From: Branchiostoma floridae
Taxonomy: Eukaryota; Chordata; Leptocardii; Amphioxiformes; Branchiostomatidae
DNA: 64,000 bases
Assembly (NCBI RefSeq): GCF_000003815.2
Contig: NC_049979.1
Coordinates: forward strand, 21,532,518-21,596,517
Direction: 5' to 3'
In this document: positions 13,701-25,172 of the stretch, piece by piece
How the letters are laid out: each line of letters opens with the position of its first letter
Position numbering within the stretch: the stretch's first letter is position 1
The notes under the pieces: generated by a model
Database searches by the model: none
Told to the model about the DNA's origin: nothing
What the model saw: only the letters and a program-made list of their open reading frames with translations
Position numbers and translations under genes: made by a program

Positions 13701-15130
13701 GGGATTAATGGCGACAACAAAGAAACAATTTGTCTAAATTATCCCAAGACAATAGGTGGTTTCCTCAACTTGATTTTGCTAAGAGATTTCTAAAGCTTTG
13801 AATGGCGTCCGCTGGCGTTGTTGAGATTTGAACTTACTCCAAGATACAATATTGGAGAGTTCAACAAGGTCAAATACATGGTCAATGTTGCCAAGTATAT
13901 GATTTGTCGGTTCAATATTCCCTTCAAAAGAGTTTTTATGATGGACTGTCTGGCCTTGCTGTATATGAAATATGACGTCAAGAACTGATGTCTCAATTTC
14001 AATATCGAAGGCAGGAATATAAATCAAATGTGATTTGCTAGCACCATTTTGGACTCAAGGTTGACTTCAACAGAGGAAAGCCGCAGAAGCCACTGTCCCA
14101 TCTAATTCTGGACACCTTCTCAAATCGTTGATTTTTGCCAATTTGAAAGCATAATGAACGTTACATTCAGGGCCTCAGTGGTGGACACTCTAGTGAGGTA
14201 AACTATAGGTACAGCTGAAATCAAACTTGCCAAATCTTTCAATTGATTAAGGACCATTATATAACCTTGGGACAATATAGAATCAAAGTATATATCCTAC
14301 TATTTCTTGACATAAAGTAAAAGATTAAAACTATAGATTTACATGCCAATATTCAGGGAGGGAGATAACAACGTTAACATTATGTCACAATATAAACATG
14401 TTTCAGAAATGTGATATTACAAAGAAACCATCCAATGCACAGTATGTCGTTGTCCCCACCAGTGGTCAACTTGAGATTTGAAATTAGTGGACCTTTTGCA
14501 GTTTGTGTTTCAAAGTTCCAAATAACAAAATAGAATAGTGATGCTAAAAAGTGGTGATTGCACAATATATATATCAGGAAAGGTTCTGTTCTTGAATTAA
14601 TGATATGTTCAATTTTAGGGTCAAACCCATTATATAATGGACCATCTTATATCTGGGCTAATTGTAGTCATTTATCTAAACATTTTCATTAGTTGCTTGC
14701 CCTTGTTGAACTGTATGGGAGTTTTACTTGCATGCAAGATGCCATCGCTGTACTGCATCCAAATGTCTATTTTGTCAAAAAAGGTTTGGAAGCCTGGGTG
14801 TGACAGATACAGACTGGATCCTAACAATGGCAGCTTATGACTGGGTCCCCGGGGAGCACTAAGAGACTGTTAGGGTGACGAGGAATGCACCCCGCGGAAA
14901 CTGGTAATGGGTCTCCCGGGGACAGGGCTTTTGTGTCAGCCTGGAAGATAAATGACACTCGTACGGCACCAAACACATGGGACACCAACCTGAAAGGGTT
15001 CTCCTGATTTGACATAGTCACAAGTGATTTTTTTACGTTTTTCCGAGCCACTAATGACTTCACGAGCTTTTCACGAAGTCTGATTTTAGGAATGGTATCA
15101 TGGTTAACTGGTAATTGGTACGCTTTTAAC
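10785..15130. other. Intergenic with two weak exon-like frames
   Basis: Apart from the exon-like piece at 12232-12314 and a minus-strand frame around 13836-14027, nothing is recognised. The second frame reads FDIEIETSVLDVIFHIQQG and ends before a donor-like GTAAGT, but it is AT-rich and overlaps another open frame, so it is not called as a gene. Confidence 0.35.
12232..12314 (+). CDS. Exon-like segment, unidentified
   Basis: An 83-nt open segment sits between an acceptor-like CTTCTACACAG and a consensus donor GTAAGT. In frame it reads PFRGSQGCSVSVLFQRRK and then IRAALTAEA. It lies in a GC-rich patch. No family was recognised and no neighbouring exon joins it in phase. Confidence 0.18.
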
Positions 15131-15225
15131 GACATGAAGCTACAGTGAGTGAATTTTATGAATGACATCAACGTGCACATTGATTTTTGCCTGATTTAAG
15201 AAAAAGGAAATAACAAATTTTGTTT
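15131..15225 (+). repeat. Dispersed repeat family E, copy 1
   Basis: Blocks ACATGAAGCTACAGTGAG, GAATGACATCAAC and ATTTTTGCCTGATTT recur in the same order at 33480-33565, and the last two blocks at 22190-22245. All three lie on the plus strand. It may be part of a degraded mobile element. Confidence 0.6.
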
Positions 15226-18102
15226 CCCTTTTGCGATGTTCAACATGAGTAGAAAATATTGAAAATGGGAAAATGTGTTACGTGGAAGCCTTGTGTAAAG
15301 TGTACAGTAAATTCGCCAGTAAGGCAAGTCAAAAGTGCAAAGTTGTAGACGTGAAACTAGTTTGGTACTTGTAGAAGCATGGACGTTACACTGGTGAGGA
15401 AGCCATGAGTGTAGCTGCCGACTTGGAAAGTGATACGAATCTGGGTAGCACCCTAGTGTCACTGTGTGCATTTACTTCATACAAGATTAAAAGGCTGTGA
15501 TATCATGTTTTGTCACCTCAAGTCTTGATACAACGTCTACGTATTATTGAGAAAATTCAGCCATCTTTTTGGTATTTTTCTCATTGGATCTCCAATCTAC
15601 AGAAGATTGCATCCATAAAATGTACTTGCTCTGGTCTAATTGTCCTCTACGCTTCATCAAAAATACCTTGGGATGACGGAAAACAACATGTACAGGCTTG
15701 AACCAATAGCAATGCCGTGGTGCGTTCAATGTTGGTATTTTGCTATCTGGTATGTAGATAACTTCTTTTATCTACCCAAGAATCTTCAGATATTCAGTAA
15801 TAGATTGTAATAATTAACAACAGGCACACCATTAAACCTTTACATTGATTTTTTGGCGAAAATTCGTTTTCCCTATACTGATAATCTAGAAATATCGATA
15901 TACACACAAAAATAGTTGTGGAACCTCGTTCTACGGGGTCACTTCATTGATGGTTCTACAAATCTTGATAAGCCCCGAATAAAATTATCTAGTCATGCTC
16001 TACTAAGTACTAATATTCTAACGTGAACTGATACGTTTTTCTTACTATCTGCTTCAAATATTAGTTATAGACAAACGACAACCTCATTTTCTCTTTCTCA
16101 TAAATGACAAGACAATTGGGGCACAACTATCTTTATCCTTTATGACCAACCGGAGACAAGAACCAACGACCGGAATACCATGAAAACATAGATAACTGGT
16201 ATACGAGGAACATTAAGTTTGTGGGACCCAAGACGCAGATAAAGTTTTATGAAAGAAAAAAGGGGCCATTCGTAATCATGTAGGAACCCTCCTTGAGCCA
16301 AGGACAGATTGTAAGTACATATTCCTTCTAGAAGGGCGTTACAAAAACGTTCCATATTGCATATCCCACTGCAATTGACTTTCACTGTGTCCCTAGCTTT
16401 CATTACTTTTATTAGAGACTGAGACTTATCGTCTGCGTTGCGTTAATTGACTTTTATGGATTTGGGAGACAGGTTGAATATGTGAAGGCCAATTTGTATG
16501 TTTCTACTTTATGAAGATGCGGAGTAGGGAATTCTCTCGAGCAGCCTTTGTAACCACCACCTCGCCTACCGAGTCAGTTAGTAGACCCTGCCTGAGCTTG
16601 ATTATTCTGACTTAGAAGGGAGAGAGACGCTGCTGCATTCAGTGTCTTACTTAGTTTCGTGACCAGGGTGGTTTATGGGGCCTTACACTGAGCAAAAATC
16701 GTTGGGAAAAAAGGGTTACTGTGAAAAAGAATGTCCAAATATATATTGAAGTAGGAGCCATGGATAAAAATATATATCGAACTAGGAGCCAAGGATAAAG
16801 GAAATCGGGACAAACTTTATCGCCTAACGCGGAGCTTGATAGGTAGTTTTCTGATAACTTAGCGTTGCCTTTTATCGTCCGATTTATTCACAACGTTATC
16901 GCAAAAGTGCGGAAATCCAATTGTTTAGCCCAGTGGAAGAAATATCAGCTTTTCTGTAAAGAGCAATACTTGGTCCTTGACATGTTTACGCCGTGTGAGC
17001 ATGTATTTATATTGATATTTATAATGCTGCCTGGTAACTCCTTGTCACTCTGTTGTTTCCCTGGATGAAAACCTACATATTTTATTTATGAAGGATAGTC
17101 ATTACAAAGGATCATGATTATGTCCTTCATTATTGCTCATTAGAACTGGCTTTTATAAAATAAAACTCGACGCGTGGAAATGGCAAATAGACGACAATGA
17201 GTACCGCACGATAATGTGTACCGATACTTTACTACATCTCCTTATGTCAAAGTCGACTACGCTAAAGCAACGGCAACGACACAATACTTGATATATACCG
17301 CAGTGCTGCCAGGGCGCCGTAAGTAAAGGTAATGGTTTAGTCATACTCTGAGAGTAACATACCTCCCACATATAACCCCACCATCCCTTTACCTTCCCAC
17401 GAAGGCGGAAGAAGGAGGGAGAACTTTGTTCACCTAACATAACTCTTCATAACATAACCTGGCTGTAAATGTAAGAAGAGAATATCTATAATCGCAGCGA
17501 AGATTGATTGTCTTGATCCGGTACGATTTGTTTAGAGACATAATTGCAGAGAAATCCAACATCTAACGTCAGGCTGCCCGATGAACGCTCGTCATGGACC
17601 GATTTTATGCGAGCGATCAATACCAGGATTGATGTACCAGGCCATCAAAATTGTGGGGACACCACAAAACACGCTGACAAAAGAACACCACTTATACTCT
17701 CGCAAATACAACGGTTCCCTTTGATCTCTGTTTTATCGAAATATCCATAGGCCTGTATTACAATGCATCAGCGTTATACAGACAATTGGGCAGGCCATGG
17801 CCGGGTGCCCAGGTCATCACTTTAATGTGGCGGGATCTGCGTCCCAAGGGGAGGTAACGACGGTACCGGACCGCGGTGCAGATGTCTCTTTATTACACTT
17901 AATACGTTTTTCCATACGCTGTCTGGCGTCGTTAAGCATTAAACAAGGCCTGCAGCCAAAAACCCCTTTTTACTATGTATCCCAATTGGATTTCCAAGAA
18001 CGTGTAAATGAAACTGAATTGGAATGAAGTTCTTTGAATTTTAATGACCTAGGTAAGCCAGCCTTAAGTCCCCCTCACACATTCATGGACCTTCCTACAG
18101 GA
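15226..18102. other. Intergenic, only a small tandem repeat recognised
   Basis: No exon or element was recognised in this stretch except the two-unit 31-bp repeat at 16737. Open frames are short and lack splice context. Confidence 0.35.
16737..16796 (+). repeat. Two-unit 31-bp tandem repeat
   Basis: The unit begins AAATATATATTGAAGTAGG and continues AGCCATGGAT. The second unit differs at a few positions. Confidence 0.7.
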
Positions 18103-18150
18103 GCCAAGGTCGGCACTGGGTTGGGAGTAGCCAAGAATCAATTTTATTCT
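18103..18150 (-). repeat. Fragment of dispersed repeat family C, reversed
   Basis: AAGGTCGGCACTGGGTTGGG followed by AGTAGCC is the reverse complement of the core found at 39951-39976 and 58952-58986. Only the core is clearly kept here. Confidence 0.6.
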
Positions 18151-19805
18151 AATGGCACTTCACTCATTTTATCCATTCAAGCAGGATATTACGTTCTCAA
18201 CTTTGATTTCTCAAGATCAACAGCAGGCTGGGCGCAACAGTTTTCAAAGACAAGCAGGCAATCTCGCCAACAAAATCGCAACTGTAGTTAGATGGATGTG
18301 CTCACGACAGACCTTCGACCTTGTTCTGAAGAAAGGGTCGGTAGGCCATAGTTTGTGTAACACAACTCTGCTGTCTGGGGCTGTAACTGGCCCCTCCCCT
18401 AGGCGGCCGACCGGCAGTGTTGGGTGGGCTGCTTTAAGCGAGATTTTATCAGGCTAGGTAGGCCATGGTCGGCCATGTTTCACAGGGGCTTTACTGTCGC
18501 TGTACATGTACATTTATCTGTATCTTATCTGCCACCCCCACCCCCCCACCCCTCATGCTTCAGGGCCGGGACTGTGGTTGACTGTATGTAGTATTGCAGC
18601 ATTACCCTATGTATGACTTCCAATCTCTAGTTTCAACCATAGACAGTCACAACTTTCCATTATTCAAATTTTGTAATAATCATTATGCGTGGTATGTACA
18701 TACATATCAAATGACTAAGGTTAAGAGTGTACTAAAATACAAGTGTGTAATAAAACGTAAGCTAATTACGGGGATATATCATGACATTGACATTGTCCAT
18801 GGGTAATGATAACAGTGGGAATAAGTCTGATAGTTTGTTTGTAGTAAATAAAGTCTGTATAACGCGGTATACAGACGGACAAAATTGATCCAGGTAATTC
18901 CGAAGAATAGGGGAAGGGGGTCACCGCTTTCCCCCACAAAAACGCACGAACCGTTCTGACACGGGAACGCAATTTTCTTGACAAGGCCACACACACACAC
19001 ACACACCTCCAATATTCATTGGTCCGGTGAGTGTTGCCGAAATACGAGTTGCGAGACTAAAAATTTCATCTTCCCCAAGTGCTCAATGATTGGTTGAAAA
19101 CGCGAGCTCAACAACCATTGACGATTCCCGATGGAACGAATTGGACAGACTTTTCTGTGCCCGTGCGCTGAGACGTTGGTTAGATAACACGTCATATTGA
19201 CTGCGGCAATTCCGAAGAAACGCTGATGCACTCAGTAAATGTGGGCAGGTCGACACCTCCATACCGGCGGTATATCTTATCTTTCCCTGCCATCTGGTAG
19301 GAAATAAAACACAGCCAGGCAAAAGTGCTTCGCTAAAAGTCTTCGTAAATCAGCTGAATAGTCAATGTACTTCCTCCCAGTGTTCGCCATTCCAGCCAAC
19401 ACTGTTTGTGTGTAATCAATAAGCGCTTATATTGCCGTAAGGTTAATTTGGGCGCTTGCGAAGCAGAATAGATTCAATTACACACTACAAGATGTCACCC
19501 TCTAATGTCGGTTGTTAAGGCAATTGTCCATTTTCTAAGCCTTGTTAATCTTTAATGAGTAGTTCTTTATCTGGTTTTCTATGTCTTTCAATTGAATTAT
19601 GCTTTTCTCGACATGTAATTTGGGTATTTTCTGAAGCCATACGGCCTCTAATTGCCCCGTCCTTCAGGACTAAACAATGTTAATGGTGATAAATTTGCAG
19701 GAACTGGGCATGTGCACACACAAATCATCATTTAGCTAAATAAATGATACTGGAGACTATTTCTTGGATCCTGACCAGATGAATATATTGGCACATAGGT
19801 GATAG
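18151..19805. other. Intergenic, nothing recognised
   Basis: Contains C-runs near 18540 and a short (AC)n run near 18988. No gene was recognised. Confidence 0.35.
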
Positions 19806-20020
19806 CTACCCTCCAGGCAGAGGTTGGGCTCCGGCTATTTTTTTTAAAATCTTTTAGTCGATTTTATCGGGCTTTCTATTCTATTTCCTTGTTTTGTATC
19901 TTGTATTGTCCAAACTTAACTTAGCGGACTTCAAGAAACAATACAAAATAAAAAGCCCGACTAAATTGACTAAAAACACGTAAAAAAACAACCGGAGCCT
20001 AACCTCTGCTTGGAGAGTAG
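19806..20020. mobile_element. MITE, family A, near-complete palindrome of about 215 bp
   Basis: The left end CTACCCTCCAGGCAGAGG with GGGCTCCGG pairs with the right end CCGGAGCCTAACCTCTGC with TTGGAGAGTAG. Complementarity continues inward through TCGGGCTTT, so most of each arm of about 100 bp can fold on the other. Flanks GGTGATAG and GGGGATAG look like an imperfect 8-bp target-site duplication. A shorter relative is at 33648-33760. Confidence 0.82.
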
Positions 20021-22189
20021 GGGATAGCCGCGCAGCACCCTGGGAAGGGACAGGAGGTGTGGGGTGTTGAGATGGGGTGGGGGGTGGTGTTATCACCCAG
20101 TGTACTCTGTACGGAGATCTTTTATGTGTTTGTGTAGACTCATTTCCATACTCGTATATACATATAGGCACGTCTTGCCATAGAGGGACGGGAAGTGAAT
20201 AACAAAAGTTCAAAGTTCCTGGAGTGACAGGAGTTCAGAGCTGGCATAAGTAGTTAATGCTGACAGCTGACAGGCATTTTAGGCTATGGGGACAATAGAA
20301 GAAGTTACATACAGTCGTATCGATTTGTAGGCATTGTTTTGCGTTTATATATCTGGTCTATACATTTATCTATTTGATCTGTATATTCTTTTCACCTTCA
20401 CCGTGAAGTGGAATAAAGGTGATAACAAGTAATGCTGATCAAACGCTTATTTCTTTGATTAATAAACAAGGCATTATAAAGAAATACAAATCACAAAAAA
20501 ATATTTGACGGAGGTTTGAGATCTTCGAACTTTAAGGGGTATTATGGGTAATTGGTTCGGGTATGCCTTCTGTGTCGGGAATAGCGGTAAGAAATAAACA
20601 ACAAGAGCTCTCTAAATACTCGAAAAATTGGCGGAAGCAATTATGATGAAAGACATGGTGTAAATGAGAGTGGTTTGGGGTCTGGACTCCAAATCTGAAG
20701 AATAAAGGTTATTGAACTTCGTTGTTGAGGCTCTCAGAGAAAATTATACATCCCCGCATAACACCACTCTCATGGTTTGACATCTGAGGAAGATAAAATG
20801 GAGGCAAATTGAATGGCAAAGTGTAAAATTGTCTGTTATGAAACGTCACGCTAAAGTGCTAGTCTGGGGCTATTTTTGAGGGCTACAACTCAAACCCGTA
20901 AAAATGCCGGCAAAACCAAATCCGACATTTATGGGAAACGTTGTTACGATAATACCGATGGTATCAGTAAAAACGAGCCTAAACAAGCAAGCGCCAATAA
21001 ATCAAGAAAATATTTCCCTCGGTGGCATGCAGCGGATTACGCTAACTTTAGGGTAGAAAGTGGTTTGAGGACAACATGAACGATATGCATGTACCATAAA
21101 CTCCTTCTTCTGTATTCAGTAAATGTGCTGAGTGTTAACGTTGGTAAAAATAGACACAACGCGAGTTCATAGGAGTCAGACCTCCTTGAAGTAGTAATAG
21201 TAACTACAGTGTGAGCTAAGCTGTTTAATTCCCGTCTAGAATATCCATTATACTTGGAAGTCCAATTTGCGTTGTATGTTTTCCATTTATGGTGCCCGTC
21301 CCAAGAGTATTATGCCAATGAAAAGTAGTACGCACAAGGAATAGCTGACGAAATAGAAAGGCAGGCAAAAACATAAATAAGACGTCTAAAAACATCATGC
21401 ACAACCTAGCCTCTGCTATGAGAGTAGCCAATTAGTCCCTGGTAGCGAGGGTTTGTATAAAACAGACTTGTGTAAAGGGCTGTGTACCACACTACTTTCA
21501 ATATGGGAGTGTTGGTTTATAACTCGACAGTACCTGGAAATACTACTACGCTGTCCAAAATTGCTGCCTTCTGCTTTTGACGTCATAAGTAACCCCGTCG
21601 CCAAAATTCAAGCAAATCCATCAAAGAATCTCGAGTAATAAGTGTGAACACACCAACACAGCCGAAAACAGTACCATCTTCGTAGGCGAACCTCATTTAC
21701 GGAGGTAATAACGACACTGGCATCAATTGTTGACCGTGATAAGCGACTTTATGATTTGGACGGTTGCGACGCTTTGTGATAAACAGTCTTGTCCCGCCAT
21801 GCATGGAATGAAAGAGATTTACTAATATCAGGAAATATGAATGAAGAAAAAAGGAAGACAAATTATTTTGGAAGATCCAGAATTTGTAGAAAAACGACCT
21901 GAAACAACCGCCCATCTTCAAAAAAAGATCAGCAGAACATGAGAGACTTACTAGATTAATTTCAGTTCTTAACTTATCGAGTACTATAACTACAAGTAGG
22001 TGACTTTTGGGTGTTATCCATTTCAATGACCCTATCGTGAGGTTGTCGGGGCAAGGAAGCGTTGTGGGGTTTGTTAATGGTGTCAGTGTCCAACAGCTCA
22101 TAATGATAGCAATGACTATACAAGTATTCATCACACTTCACTAATCAGGTTACATGGAATGCACTCACTCATTTAGGCCCAGGCATGTA
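20021..22189. other. Intergenic, nothing certain
   Basis: A possible half copy of MITE family A ends at about 21425 (AACCTAGCCTCTGCTATGAG, GAGTAG), but it is too diverged to be called. No gene was recognised. Confidence 0.35.
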
Positions 22190-22245
22190 AATATCCTGTA
22201 TGATATCGACGGGTGCATCTAATTTTTGCCTGATGTCAAACAAAA
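22190..22245 (+). repeat. Dispersed repeat family E, copy 3 (partial)
   Basis: Contains TATGATATCGACGGGTGCAT then AATTTTTGCCTGATGTC, matching the second half of the copies at 15131 and 33480. Confidence 0.5.
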
Positions 22246-22885
22246 GAAGAGAATTTTGTGCACGGCTGGCCATGGTGCAAGTGACAAGAAAATGCCGAAC
22301 ATTGTAAAACATCTCGTGAAGTAGTCTTGTAGAACGGAAACTACTGAGATAGTCATGATTGCAGTCAAGTGACAATATTTCGGTATTATAGAAATGGCAT
22401 ACCTATCTATAAGGGGGTAGCTTTTGTGTAGTTGTAGATGTGGCATCAAGCATAGTTGTAGTTATACTAATTTATAATCTACCACATTTGCGTCGCTTTC
22501 TTATTTTAGATGCAGGAATATCAGTCTTGCTTTGTGCGCCATTTTTGATAGCTTCCTTCCCTGTGTCTTGTGACAACATTTATGCTTTTAAGATTTAGGC
22601 ATCTCGGTTTTTTGCCCACTTTGCTTCTTTTACAGGTTATCGCAATAGGTTAGGAGTCTGAATAGGACGCGTTTAATACTATCTACTTACTGTGGCCCTA
22701 TAGGCTCTTCTCATGCGAGAGTAGATTATGTATTCCTGTAGTGTATGACCGGGACGTCGGTACTGAACATTGGTTCCCAGATTAGACAGGTCGATCAGAG
22801 TCAGCAGCTGCTTAAGTCGGCACCGGTGTTTCCGCCCAACCAACCGTCGGTAATGCGCCGGGTGGGGTGCGGGTGTGTGTTTGAG

Positions 22886-23010
22886 TTTGTGTGTGTGTGT
22901 GTGTGTGTTTTTGTGCGTGTGTGTGTGTGTATATATATACGTGTGTATGCGTGTGTGTCTGCGTGTGTGGTGGTGTGATGCGTTCGTGTTCGTGTGCGTG
23001 TGTGTGTGAG
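22886..23010 (+). repeat. GT-rich microsatellite, ending near a G run
   Basis: Interrupted (GT)n with an ATATAT interruption, then a run of G at 23010-23022. Open frames here are low-complexity artefacts. Confidence 0.9.
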
Positions 23011-23029
23011 GGGGGGGGGGGGTCGTTTA

Positions 23030-23430
23030 AGAGAAGAGAAGATTTATTGACACTACAAAAAGAGTCGCGACTTGCGTATTGGGCAAGTTAAGTACAGGAT
23101 ACAGAATAAATCTTAAAATGCTACTGAATAAACAATATAGAATTCCAAAAAAATTATAAGATAAGGTCGGGCTAAACGTGATGGTCATTATCTTTTCTAA
23201 TTGCAATTCTAATGTGTTTGCCTAACTTATCATTATGAGAGCTGTAGAATCTAAATACATTCTCAAATCGTTTTCTGTTATTGAGTCATCTTACAGTCTG
23301 TAGTGTCTAGACTCCAGAATCTGAAAAAAAAACTTGTTGCGTAAGATGTCATGCCCCGGGCGTTCCATGATAAAGTGAAATTCAATTTACTTTGGACAGA
23401 ATTGGCAGAACCTCAGAACCTTTGGTTAAG
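23030..23430 (-). pseudogene. Decayed C terminus of a LINE-type reverse transcriptase protein
   Basis: Read on the minus strand, the frame gives CQFCPK, a stop, IEFHFIMERPGHDILRNKFF and then SLDTTDCKMTQ. This matches the arrangement C..C...iE.E.HF...CP.y..lR..ff seen at the C termini of many invertebrate non-LTR retrotransposon proteins (family recognition from memory). Multiple in-frame stops follow, so it is dead. The 3' end reads TCAATAAATCTTCTC. It shows past retrotransposition upstream of FReD gene 1. Confidence 0.6.
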
Positions 23431-24955
23431 GTCTGTGTGGGTGTGTAAAGTTTGTATGTGTGTGGTGGGTGGTGTTTGTCATGATGGAAGACAAAAAGGT
23501 TAAAATTAGCGAGGAGGTTCAAGTTTCTAAACACGCATGAGCAACGAAGTGCGTTGTGAGTAATACAGCAAAGGACGAAGGCTCTTAGGACTTTACCACG
23601 GCAAAACCAGTCAATAGCTGTTTACAAGGGACCTTAACCCTTGTCATTTTGCCCACAATTCTTTTCACTACAGATGCCCACTTAGAATCATGCACTTTCC
23701 TATTATCTTCTTTGCCTAAACAACAGCATGGATCTCGCATTTGCTGATATTCTTAGCACTTAGACTTACTTTAGCCGACATCACTCAAAAGTCATTTCGA
23801 AAGATGATAAAGTGATCGTCTTCTATGCTCCAGGGGAAGGAATGGTATTGACTCCTAAGGTTGTGTTTTTATCTGTTGGAATATAGACCCAATTGATAGA
23901 ATTCTGCAAAATGCACAGTGGGTATACGTGGTTCTATATCCTCAACAACGACATTCTTCCTGGAAGTCAAATTGTATCTGGTGATTTGACTGTAAGGGAG
24001 TACCATTTCCATTAGGCGAATTTGTGACCTAATAACTTGACATGTTGGCTTCTTACTTAGTCTATTACCATTCTCATCCCACTCCCAAACGACACGGCAA
24101 CAAATTTCCCAAGGGACTGTCATAGGAACGTAGCGAATGGTTATTGGCGCATTGTTGGCACAGACTCCAACACAACATTACAGTAGTAATGTATCTTTTT
24201 TACTCAGAGAAGACTCAATTCCCGAGCTATACCCATTTTTATCAAGTGCATTAGTAAATGCCCCCGAGAATACAAGATATCATTCAAACGAACTATGGAT
24301 AGTAGACTTGCTTGAAGAAAAGTATAGTGCATTTTTGAAGTAGACGCCAAGTTCTTACCAATGGAATAAGAAAGGTTTTGAAGCATCTGAAGAAACAGCC
24401 ATAGAAAGTACGCCGGTTCCTTCATACACAATATAGCTAATCTTAATCCAATCTTTGATATGCGAGAGTCTGTAGACAGGGCGACGCTTTCATCTTTCAA
24501 GCCCTTCCTAGAGCGCGCGGTAGTTGTATGGGATTAAATGCAGTGTACCCGCGTCTTCAAGTGGATTCAGTTCCATTAACGCGAGAGTATTGAAGGGTTG
24601 GGACGCCCTGCTTCTAGTAGTGCTCTATACAAATTCAGGACACCGTATGCTGTGAGGGTATGATTTAACGTATTTTTCATCAACAGAGGCCTGCCTAAGG
24701 ACTTAGCTAATACCTTCTTTAAGGTTTGTATTGTGTACATGCAAATTTTGTCTGCCCAGGGTTACAGACTAAGTGCATGGTAATTTAGTATATCTAGTTG
24801 AGCCTTTACGGCTGGTGTGATGAGCGGGAACTCCCCGTCAAGGGCAAGCTTATTCACTGAGAAGCTCTAAAAAGGGAACACTGTTGAGTGGGCATAGCAC
24901 CTCTGCTATGTCTCCTAACCGCATGAATACGTCTGTAAGACATCAGCATACATGA
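23431..24955. other. Upstream region of FReD gene 1, no element recognised
   Basis: No gene found. An A-rich TATA-like run, CTCTAAAAAGGG, lies at about 24865, roughly 110 bp before the start codon. It is too poor a match to be called a promoter. Confidence 0.35.
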
Positions 24956-24973
24956 ATGTTGTCCCCTTCAAAT

Positions 24974-25172
24974 ATGTCTACCACAGAGCCTTCGTACGAA
25001 CTGAAATGTCTGCAGATGGGAGACCACCACGACATGGCAGACTCGGCTAACACCTCGGACAAGTGCAAGCGGAGGAAAGTGCTGTACTCCCTGAACAACC
25101 ACAGGCACCGGCTGCGACTGTGCTGCACAATACTGTCCTGGGTGGTTCTGCTGTCGCTAACTTCGTTCGTCA
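24974..25172 (+). CDS. FReD gene 1, exon 1: cytoplasmic tail and most of the membrane segment
   Basis: This exon encodes about 66 residues. The tail has a motif shared with gene 2 (TTEPSYELKCLQ here, TTDPTIELTCLQ there), a basic stretch (KCKRRK, HRHRLR), two cysteines at the membrane face that could be acylated, and the hydrophobic run CTILSWVVLLSL. It ends with one base of a split codon before the donor GTAAGT at 25173. There is no signal peptide, which fits a type II protein whose C terminus is outside the cell. Confidence 0.85.

Noticed and set aside
22745-23091. Val/Cys-rich open frames
   Set aside because: Produced by the GT-rich microsatellite and the G run.
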